5,634 bases of DNA, taken from positions 1 to 5,634 of the forward strand of contig JAAZCT010000199.1 of NCBI GenBank assembly GCA_012513165.1, in the 5' to 3' direction. The position numbers and the translations under genes were made by a program. Below the pieces are notes generated by a model. It was not told the DNA's origin and made no database searches. It worked only from the letters and a program-made list of their open reading frames with translations. This document shows, one piece after another, positions 1 to 5,296 of this stretch. Numbering within the stretch: the stretch's first letter is position 1; the number at the start of each line of letters is the position of its first letter. Origin of the DNA: Actinomycetales bacterium (GTDB lineage Bacteria; Actinomycetota; Actinomycetes; Propionibacteriales; Nocardioidaceae).

Positions 1-2
1 AT

Positions 3-1166
3 GGTTATTTCGAGATTGCTCGATTGCCAGAAGGAAGATATAAGGGCGGGTTCAACACGACGGGAAAGTACTTAAGTCGATACTTCGGAGACACGGATGA
101 TGCTGAATCAGCGAAAGAGATTTTGGTCCGAGAAGGGCAGCCCTTAACGGGCATCGACGTCAAACTCCTCAAATCCGCCACGGTCTCGGGAACAGTGTCG
201 ACACCTGTTGACGGTCCTATTTACGAGCTCGATTATCAGGGTTCGTTTGACGTTGTGGCGTTTAGGCAAGATCCGGATACGGCAGAGTTCGAACTCGCTG
301 GGGTTGCCCGTCCCGAAACTGGAGATTTCACGATCAGCGACCTGTCCCCAGGCACTTACCGTTTCGAGTTTAGGGCCCCCTACCCCGGCTTCTACAGGGC
401 TGTCTTCTCCGGCGGTGCTAGTTCTTTGGAAGATGCCGAGGACGTCGTCATTACTGAGGGGCAGCAGTTGCGGTTGCCTGCCGTTCTTATGGATTCGCTT
501 TCCGGGGACTGGCGCAACTTCTGCGATACAACGTTGATGAGGATTTCGACGACGCCTCCTCGCGTCGGGGAGACAATCTCGACCAGCGGTGGCATGTGGG
601 TGCCCTTCAGCGACGCTAAGGAGCGAAGGCTCGAATGCAATCTCGAGAATGCTTCTTATACCTATCGTTGGAGCATTGTTGGACAGGATCAATACGAAAC
701 CGAGCGGGTGTTCGCTGAGACCACGGCGCCTTCAGTGACAGTACCTCCAGAAGCGCTTGGGAAGCACATCCGAGTCAACGTAATTGGCGAGAACCCTGAC
801 TATGACTTTGGAACTTTTACCTCCGATACGACAACGGATGTCACTGCGCCAGCGTTGACGCCGAGGGCCGATTCTCCGAAGGTTGCGAAGCAAACCTCCA
901 CCTTGGGGGTCAAAACGAAGGCCAAGAAAAAACGCAAGGTCGAGTTCGCAGTTGCGGTGAAGTCGAACAAGAAGGCGGCCAGCGGCCAGGTCGCGGTGTA
1001 TCGCGGAACCCAAAAGGTCAAGACCGTCAAACTCAAAAAGAGTGGCAAAGCCACGGTCAAACTGTCGAAACAGCCAAAGGGAAGCCAGACGTATACGATC
1101 CGCTATTTGGGTTCGGCAAAGACAAAGCCTGCAGCCAAAAACGTGAGAGTACGAACCAAAAAGTAG
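3..1166 (+). CDS. Large secreted/surface protein with prealbumin-like and Ig-like domains, C-terminal part (5' end off window)
   Basis: The frame is open to the left edge (it reads GYFEIARLPEGRYK from position 3), so the TTG at 24 is internal and the true start lies upstream; 387 residues are visible. Residues 1-56 look like the end of a carboxypeptidase-regulatory/CnaB-like unit (LPEGRYK, then GQPLTGIDVKL and SATVSGTVS), a pattern common in actinobacterial extracellular proteins. A second unit follows at about 57-162 (GDFTISDLSPGTYRFEF). Residues about 180-280 resemble the actinobacterial Ig-like repeat (PPRVGETIS, YTYRWSIVG, ALGKHIRVNVIG) and carry two cysteines, C174 and C212, that could pair. 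The last 90 residues form a very basic Ig-like (Big_3_5-like) domain: 23 Lys and 5 Arg against one acidic residue. No LPXTG motif, terminal membrane segment or catalytic motif is visible. A role in adhesion or the cell surface is inference only. Sample rows are near 52% G+C, lower than glmU. Confidence 0.85.
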   Translation, partial: GYFEIARLPEGRYKGGFNTTGKYLSRYFGDTDDAESAKEILVREGQPLTGIDVKLLKSATVSGTVSTPVDGPIYELDYQGSFDVVAFRQDPDTAEFELAGVARPETGDFTISDLSPGTYRFEFRAPYPGFYRAVFSGGASSLEDAEDVVITEGQQLRLPAVLMDSLSGDWRNFCDTTLMRISTTPPRVGETISTSGGMWVPFSDAKERRLECNLENASYTYRWSIVGQDQYETERVFAETTAPSVTVPPEALGKHIRVNVIGENPDYDFGTFTSDTTTDVTAPALTPRADSPKVAKQTSTLGVKTKAKKKRKVEFAVAVKSNKKAASGQVAVYRGTQKVKTVKLKKSGKATVKLSKQPKGSQTYTIRYLGSAKTKPAAKNVRVRTKK

Positions 1167-1181
1167 TTCAGCAAGTGAAGG

Positions 1182-1192
1182 CCCCTGCGGGG
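1182..1192 (+). other. Short GC hairpin after the surface-protein gene
   Basis: CCCC (1182-1185) can pair with GGGG (1189-1192) around a TGC loop, 15 bases past the stop codon. There is no T-run after it, so alone it is a weak terminator candidate; it may simply precede the larger hairpin downstream. Confidence 0.3.
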
Positions 1193-1204
1193 AACTCGCC
1201 ACAA

Positions 1205-1262
1205 CACTTAGGCTTGGGCGTAGAGACTAGTGCCAACTGGTTTCTACGCCTAAGTGCTTTTA
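1205..1262 (+). terminator. Long intrinsic-terminator-like hairpin between the surface-protein gene and glmU
   Basis: An outer stem pairs CACTTAGG (1205-1212) with CCTAAGTG (1249-1256). After a six-base bulge on the 5' side (1213-1218), a 13-pair inner stem joins 1219-1231 to 1236-1248, including two G-T (G-U in RNA) wobbles, around a GCCA loop. The hairpin is followed by CTTTTA, a short T-run. It most likely ends transcription of the upstream gene and insulates glmU. The T-run is short for a textbook terminator, and the structure ends only about 28 bases before the glmU start, so it could also lie in the glmU leader. Confidence 0.65.
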
Positions 1263-1284
1263 GAGGAACGTCACGAGGAGACCT

Positions 1285-2721
1285 GTGAAAAAGACTGTCG
1301 CGATTGTGCTTGCTGCTGGCGCCGGAACACGAATGAAGTCGGCCCGTGCAAAGGTTCTTCACGAAATCTCCGGGCGTTCCATGCTGGAACACTCGCTTGC
1401 GGCGGTCAGGGGAACCGGGGCTGATTCAGTTGTTGCCGTAGTAGGCCACGACCGTGAACAAGTGCAGGCCGCACTCGTGACTTGCGCCCCGGATGCGACC
1501 GTCGCCGTGCAGCACGAACAGAACGGGACCGGCGATGCGGTGCGATGCGCGTTAGACGTCGATACGAGCGGGGCCGACACCTACCTCATCACCTACGCCG
1601 ACCTGCCGCTCCTGACGGCCGAAACGTTGACCGAGTTGATCGCTAGTCACGAAACATCGGGCGAAACCGTCACCATTCTCACCTCGAAGTTCGCCGACCC
1701 GACGGGTTACGGGCGCATCCTTCGCGACGAGTCGGGCGCAGTGACAGCGATTCGGGAACACAAAGACGCCAGCCAAACCGAACTGTTGGTTGATGAAGTC
1801 AACAGCGGGATCTTGGTTGTCAGCGGAGAGTTTTTGAACCGCGCAGTGCGCGCGTTGACAAGCGACAACGCACAAAGCGAGTTGTACCTCACCGACATTG
1901 TCGCGGCGGCCGTTTCTGAAGGGCTCCTCGTGGGCGCGCACGTTCTCGAGGACGTGTGGCAAACCAAAGGCGTCAACGACCGCAACCAGTTGTCGGCGAT
2001 GGGGCGAGAACTCAATCAGCGAATCACCAGACGCTGGATGGCCGAGGGCGTCACGATCGTTGACCCGGCCACCACCTGGATCGACAGGGCAGCGTCAATC
2101 GGTCCAGACACGCTCCTTCACCCGGGGCCGCAGATCCTCGGAGCAAGCACGGTAGGTGGAGGAGTCGTCGTTGGCCCGGACACCACCTTGCGCAACGTTG
2201 AGGTCGGTGATGGGGCAAGCGTGGTCCGCACGGATGCGTCCGACGTGGTTATCGGACCCAAAGCCACCATCGGCCCGTTCACGTATTTGCGGCCCGGAAC
2301 CGAACTTCGCGAGCGTGCGAAAGCGGGCGCGTTCGTGGAACTGAAGAACACCACTGTGGGAGTTGGGGCGAAAGTGCCTCACCTGTCTTATATGGGTGAT
2401 GCCGACATCGGCACGGGCGCCAACGTCGGCGCGGGGACCATTACAGCCAACTATGACGGGCAAAAGAAGCACCGAACCGTGATCGGCGAATCGGTGCGAA
2501 TCGGTTGCGACAACGTGCTGATTGCGCCGGTTTCGGTGGGCAACGGCGCATACACGGGTGCCGGCTCGATCCTGCGCGAAGATGTTCCGGCAGGGGCACT
2601 TGCAGTGTCGGCTGGCTCACAGAGGAACATTGAAGAGTGGGTTGAACGAGCACGACCCGAAAGTGACTCGGCCCGCGCCGCCAAACAGCTGCCTCAGGAG
2701 AACACTGGTGACATCGAATAG
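1285..2721 (+). CDS. glmU: Bifunctional UDP-N-acetylglucosamine pyrophosphorylase / glucosamine-1-phosphate N-acetyltransferase GlmU
   Basis: Cytosolic enzyme making UDP-GlcNAc for peptidoglycan: it acetylates GlcN-1-P with acetyl-CoA, then transfers UMP from UTP. The protein has 478 residues, close to family size (456 in E. coli, 495 in M. tuberculosis). The N-terminal uridylyltransferase domain (about 1-235) has LAAGAGTRM (9-17) with K23, QHEQNGTG (76-83), YAD with metal-binding D106, EVNSGI (171-176) and GVND (229-232). The C-terminal left-handed beta-helix acetyltransferase domain (about 255-450) has R336 in RPG, K354, catalytic H366 in HLSYMGD and NYDG (389-392), matching known active-site positions. 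The YGD/SGD-type motif reads YAD here, a small change beside the catalytic Asp. GTG is chosen as start because the nucleotide-binding motif follows at the usual distance and GAGGAG (1275-1280) lies just upstream. The 3' end overlaps prs. No clear promoter is visible in 1167-1284. Confidence 0.98.
   Translation: MKKTVAIVLAAGAGTRMKSARAKVLHEISGRSMLEHSLAAVRGTGADSVVAVVGHDREQVQAALVTCAPDATVAVQHEQNGTGDAVRCALDVDTSGADTYLITYADLPLLTAETLTELIASHETSGETVTILTSKFADPTGYGRILRDESGAVTAIREHKDASQTELLVDEVNSGILVVSGEFLNRAVRALTSDNAQSELYLTDIVAAAVSEGLLVGAHVLEDVWQTKGVNDRNQLSAMGRELNQRITRRWMAEGVTIVDPATTWIDRAASIGPDTLLHPGPQILGASTVGGGVVVGPDTTLRNVEVGDGASVVRTDASDVVIGPKATIGPFTYLRPGTELRERAKAGAFVELKNTTVGVGAKVPHLSYMGDADIGTGANVGAGTITANYDGQKKHRTVIGESVRIGCDNVLIAPVSVGNGAYTGAGSILREDVPAGALAVSAGSQRNIEEWVERARPESDSARAAKQLPQENTGDIE
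2696..2700 (+). promoter_or_regulatory. Ribosome binding site that fixes the prs start
   Basis: AGGAG lies inside the glmU coding end, seven bases before the GTG at 2708. This is ideal spacing and supports GTG 2708 over any earlier start in the same open frame. Confidence 0.75.
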
Positions 2722-3691
2722 CTCCAGCAAACGCACCCCGACCAAAAACCTCATGTTGATGTCGGGGCGGGCGCACCCGGATCTAGCTCAAGAAGTCGCA
2801 GCCATTCTCGGCGTGGATCTCGTCCCCACCACGGCCTACGATTTCGCGAACGGTGAGATCTACGTCCGGTTCAACGAATCGGTTCGAGGCTGCGATGCTT
2901 TCGTCATCCAAAGTCACGCCGCGCCGATCAACGAAGCGATCATGGAACAACTGATCATGATTGATGCGCTCAAGCGTGCTTCGGCGAAACGAATCACCGT
3001 GATTCTCCCGTTCTATGGTTACGCTCGCCAAGATAAGAAGCACTTGGGCCGCGAGCCCATCAGCGCTCGGCTCATGGCAGATCTGTTCCTCACGGCAGGC
3101 GCAGACCGGTTGATGACAGTCGACTTGCACACGGCGCAAATTCAAGGGTTCTTCGACGGACCGGTTGATCACCTTTTGGCTATGCCGATTTTGGTCGAAC
3201 ATGTGAAGGCCAAGTATGGCGATAAGCAGCTGGCAGTGGTTTCGCCTGACGCTGGCCGCATCAAGGTGGCAGAGTCTTGGGCGAAGGCGTTCGGCGGCGC
3301 GCCTCTGGCGTTCATCCACAAGACCCGCGATATCAATCAGCCCAATCAAACCAAGGCCAACCGCGTCGTTGGCGAGGTTACTGGCCGTACCTGCATTCTG
3401 GTTGACGACTTGATCGACACGGGCGGAACGATCGTCCAGGCCGCCGAAGCACTCATGAACGACGGAGCGGCAGAGGTTGTCATCGTTTCGACTCACGCGG
3501 TCTTTTCTGGCCCGGCAGTTGAGCGACTCTCGAACTCGGTTGCGACCGAAGTCATCGTGACGAACACGCTGCCGCTCACTGACGAGATGAGTTTCGACAA
3601 GCTCACGGTGCTGTCCATTGCACCGCTGCTGGCGAAAGCAGTTTCTGCGGTGTTCGAAGACGGCTCGGTCACGAGCCTCTTTGAGGAGTGA
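2708..3691 (+). CDS. prs: Ribose-phosphate pyrophosphokinase (PRPP synthetase)
   Basis: Makes 5-phosphoribosyl-1-pyrophosphate from ribose 5-phosphate and ATP, feeding purine, pyrimidine, NAD, His and Trp synthesis; in actinobacteria PRPP also feeds decaprenyl-phosphoryl-arabinose. From GTG 2708 the protein has 327 residues, normal for class I enzymes. Visible motifs: NLMLMSGRAHP (14-24), FANGEIYVRF (46-55), the catalytic flexible loop RQDKKHLGREPIS (107-119), the PRPP-synthetase signature DLHTAQIQGFFDGPVD (139-154), and the PRPP-binding loop VDDLIDTGGT (232-241). All key residues seem intact. The frame is open upstream to 2522, but that part lies inside glmU and does not resemble the family. 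The start overlaps the glmU end by 14 bases (2708-2721), which implies translational coupling. Confidence 0.97.
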   Translation: MTSNSSSKRTPTKNLMLMSGRAHPDLAQEVAAILGVDLVPTTAYDFANGEIYVRFNESVRGCDAFVIQSHAAPINEAIMEQLIMIDALKRASAKRITVILPFYGYARQDKKHLGREPISARLMADLFLTAGADRLMTVDLHTAQIQGFFDGPVDHLLAMPILVEHVKAKYGDKQLAVVSPDAGRIKVAESWAKAFGGAPLAFIHKTRDINQPNQTKANRVVGEVTGRTCILVDDLIDTGGTIVQAAEALMNDGAAEVVIVSTHAVFSGPAVERLSNSVATEVIVTNTLPLTDEMSFDKLTVLSIAPLLAKAVSAVFEDGSVTSLFEE

Positions 3692-3704
3692 ATAATCGCG
3701 GCTG

Positions 3705-3727
3705 CTCGCGCCCGATTTTGGCGCGAG
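3705..3727 (+). terminator. Perfect 8-bp GC hairpin after prs (possible terminator)
   Basis: CTCGCGCC (3705-3712) pairs perfectly with GGCGCGAG (3720-3727) around a seven-base loop, 13 bases past the prs stop. No T-run follows, so intrinsic termination is uncertain; it may act as a 3'-end stabiliser or a weak terminator. Its right arm overlaps the -35 box of the predicted rplY promoter. Confidence 0.45.
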
Positions 3728-3746
3728 AGAGCCACTGAGGTAGACT
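3718..3746 (+). promoter_or_regulatory. Predicted sigma-70-type promoter for rplY-pth
   Basis: TTGGCG (3718-3723) and TAGACT (3741-3746) are separated by exactly 17 bases and fit actinobacterial housekeeping promoters (TTGACN / TANNNT). The expected transcription start is near 3752-3754, giving a leader of about 115 bases before rplY. This is motif evidence only. Confidence 0.6.
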
Positions 3747-3752
3747 TTCCGA

Positions 3753-3867
3753 TGCCTCGGCGAGGGCCGCACCCAGTGCGACCGTAATCGATAGGGCGCT
3801 CCACAGAGTGCCGTGTTGAGCGCCATATAACGAACGTAAAACTACTGAGAACCAGCAGGAGAAACCC
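3753..3867 (+). promoter_or_regulatory. Structured 5' untranslated leader of rplY (candidate cis-regulatory RNA)
   Basis: Three hairpins follow one another. First, CCTC/GAGG at 3755-3758 and 3762-3765. Second, CGCAC/GTGCG at 3768-3772 and 3776-3780 with a CCA loop. Third, a longer arm in which 3791-3793 pairs with 3826-3828 and GGCGCT (3795-3800) pairs with AGCGCC (3819-3824), with one G-A mismatch between the two segments. An inner ACA/TGT (3803-3805 with 3814-3816) could extend the third arm. AGGAG (3857-3861) sits six bases before the GTG start. L25 binds 5S rRNA, and L25 autoregulation of rplY through its leader is known in E. coli, so autoregulation here is a reasonable inference. I cannot match it to a named RNA family, and pairing by eye does not prove a fold. 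Confidence 0.45.
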
Positions 3868-4482
3868 GTGTCTGATCTGAAGATTTCCGCCGAAACCCGC
3901 ACTGAGTTCGGCAAAGGTGCGGCCCGCCGTCTCCGCCGTGAAGGCAAGATTCCTGCCGTTCTCTATGGTCACGGCAGCGACCCAATCCACGTCGCGCTTC
4001 CCGGCCACGCGAGCACGATGGCATTGAAGCACGCCAACGCATTGCTTGAGATCACCACTGGCTCCGAAACTCTCCTCGGTATTCCACGCCAGATCCAGCG
4101 CGATCCTTTGCGTGGCGACATCGAACACGTTGACTTGCTCATCGTCAAGAAGGGCGAAAAGGTCTCCGTCGAGATTCCTTTGACCCACACCGGTTCGCCT
4201 GCACCTGGCACTTTGGTCGTCACCGTTGTCACGACGATCAAACTCGAAGTTGAAGCCACGCACATCCCAGAAGAGGTCGAGGTTTCGCTCGACGGGCTCG
4301 AAGCAGGAACCAGCATTCACGCTAGCGACATCACCTTGCCCAAGGGCGCAACGCTTGCAGACGAAGGCGACTTGCTTTTGGTCAACCTCACCGAAGCGCC
4401 AAGCGCCGCTGATATGGAAGGCGACGCTGAAGAAACTGCCGCTGAAGCAGCACCTGCCGCTGAGGCAACCGAGGCAGGATGA
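3868..4482 (+). CDS. rplY: Large ribosomal subunit protein bL25, long CTC/TL5 form
   Basis: Ribosomal protein that binds 5S rRNA in the central protuberance of the 50S subunit; long versions are also called general stress protein CTC. The protein has 204 residues. The N-terminal 5S-binding L25 domain (about 1-95) shows R11, FGKGAARRLRREGKIPAVLYG (14-34) and QRDPLRGDIEHVDL (77-90). The C-terminal TL5-type beta domain (about 98-178) shows KVSVEIPL, THIPEEVEVSLDGLEAG and HASDITLPKGATL. A low-complexity acidic Ala/Glu tail covers about 179-204, usual in actinobacterial copies. GTG 3868 is chosen because of AGGAG at 3857-3861 and the canonical N-terminus. It has its own predicted promoter and leader, and its stop overlaps the pth start. 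It belongs to translation, as does its partner pth. Confidence 0.97.
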   Translation: MSDLKISAETRTEFGKGAARRLRREGKIPAVLYGHGSDPIHVALPGHASTMALKHANALLEITTGSETLLGIPRQIQRDPLRGDIEHVDLLIVKKGEKVSVEIPLTHTGSPAPGTLVVTVVTTIKLEVEATHIPEEVEVSLDGLEAGTSIHASDITLPKGATLADEGDLLLVNLTEAPSAADMEGDAEETAAEAAPAAEATEAG

Positions 4483-5045
4483 CTTGGCTGATCGTTGGGC
4501 TCGGAAATCCGGGCCCAACGTACGCAGCCACCCGGCACAACGTCGGGTATTTTGTAACAGACGAGCTGTCCACCAGGGTGGGCGGCTCGTTTGCGCTTCA
4601 CAAACCTAGCCGCGCCGAGGTGGTTTCCGGGCGGCTCGTGCAAGAGCCAGTTGTGTTGGGCCGTTCTCGCGGTTATATGAACGAGAGCGGCGGCCCGGTT
4701 GCTGCCATCATGAAGTACTTCTCGGTGACCCCAGACAAACTCATCGTGATTCACGACGAACTCGATATCCCGGTGGGTGCGCTGCGGATCAAGACCGGCG
4801 GCGGAGACAACGGCCACAACGGTCTCAAGTCGATTCGCCAAGCTTTGGGCACAGGCGACTTCCACCGAGTTCGGGTGGGTATTGGTCGGCCTTTGGGACG
4901 GCAGTCGGTTCACGATTTCGTGCTGAAACCGTTCACGAAGGACGAGCGCACCGAGATCGACATCGTCGTCCAAGAAGCCGCTGACGCCGTTGAGAGCCTC
5001 ATTGCTCACGGGCTGGAGAAGACCCAGAGCACGTTTAACCGCTGA
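4479..5045 (+). CDS. pth: Peptidyl-tRNA hydrolase (bacterial Pth family)
   Basis: Cytosolic enzyme that cleaves the ester bond of peptidyl-tRNA dropped from stalled ribosomes, recycling tRNA; normally essential. It has 188 residues, as expected. The known catalytic and binding residues are all present, at the same numbers as in the E. coli enzyme: N10 in GLGNPG, H20 in TRHNVG, N68 in YMNESGG, D93 in IHDELD, and H113/N114 in GHNGLKS, followed by FHRVRVGIGRP (128-138). The residues before the YMN motif read RSRG rather than the more usual Pro/Thr-containing K-P-x-T type, a small deviation of unknown effect. ATG 4479 overlaps the rplY stop as ATGA, implying translational coupling; GAGG at 4471-4474 gives a ribosome binding site. 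No strong terminator is seen after it. Confidence 0.97.
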   Translation: MTWLIVGLGNPGPTYAATRHNVGYFVTDELSTRVGGSFALHKPSRAEVVSGRLVQEPVVLGRSRGYMNESGGPVAAIMKYFSVTPDKLIVIHDELDIPVGALRIKTGGGDNGHNGLKSIRQALGTGDFHRVRVGIGRPLGRQSVHDFVLKPFTKDERTEIDIVVQEAADAVESLIAHGLEKTQSTFNR

Positions 5046-5294
5046 GCCTCGCCGTCTGCCGGAATTATCACTTTTGTTACTGGCTGTCTCTGTTGGGATT
5101 TTCTGTCCGTAGTTTGTAGCCCGGAATAGTCATTTCACTTGGATTCGCGCTGCTTGCGTCTCTTTAGACCCAGCAATGTGGCATTGTTCTTGCAATTGTC
5201 TGAACCCAGATCATGGGCTGTCACGGGTGGACGACTGATGAGCGCTACATCGGAATTTCCAGTGGGTTGACAAGAAAGATGCTGGGTTAATCAA
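5046..5294. other. Intergenic stretch after pth without a convincing gene
   Basis: No frame on either strand gives a supported gene. There are small imperfect or short hairpins: GCCGG/CTGGC (5058-5062 with 5080-5084, one wobble), CAATG/CATTG (5174-5178 with 5182-5186, followed by TTCTT), and CCCA/TGGG (5205-5208 with 5214-5217). The second could be a weak terminator. An 8-base inverted pair, ACCCAGCA (5168-5175) and TGCTGGGT (5280-5287), spans about 105 bases. CGGAAT occurs three times (5060, 5122, 5251). None of these alone rises clearly above chance. The T-rich, lower-GC character starts here, right after pth. Confidence 0.5.
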
Positions 5295-5296
5295 AT
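5267..5296 (+). promoter_or_regulatory. Possible promoter with consensus -35 near the last ORF
   Basis: TTGACA (5267-5272) is a perfect -35 hexamer. The best -10 match is TCAAAT (5291-5296), 18 bases downstream. This would place the transcript start near 5303, inside the proposed ORF after its ATG, so either this promoter or that start codon is wrong. Confidence 0.25.

Noticed and set aside
1..75. ATG at position 1 in frame 1.
   Set aside because: It meets a stop after about 24 codons and lies inside the surface-protein gene.
24..1166. TTG at 24 as start of the first gene.
   Set aside because: The frame is open to the left edge and the residues before it continue the domain pattern, so the gene is 5'-truncated by the window.
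3749..3770. Resemblance of CCGATG and GCGAGGG before rplY to bacterial 5S rRNA loop E (mimicry of the L25 target).
   Set aside because: The match is too short, and CC of CCGATG lies upstream of the predicted transcript start; not supported without alignment.
3826..3831. TATAAC as a -10 box nearer rplY.
   Set aside because: No matching -35 hexamer about 17 bases upstream, and the bases are part of the third leader hairpin; TTGGCG-N17-TAGACT is better.
3842..4042. Minus-strand open frames across prs, rplY and pth (up to about 345 codons).
   Set aside because: They lie opposite clearly recognisable genes and encode Arg/His-rich sequence without family motifs; they are shadows of biased codons.
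5238..5270. Ten-codon ORF (MSATSEFPVG) upstream of the last ORF, as a possible leader peptide.
   Set aside because: No ribosome binding site, and no run of codons or hairpin pair that would suggest attenuation.
5135..5290. Minus-strand open stretch ending in LLGLKRRKQRESK, which looks like the cytoplasmic tail after a membrane helix of a sortase-type surface protein.
   Set aside because: Only about 52 codons, no good start, and no hydrophobic helix or LPXTG upstream in any of the three frames. At most a remnant, possibly chance.
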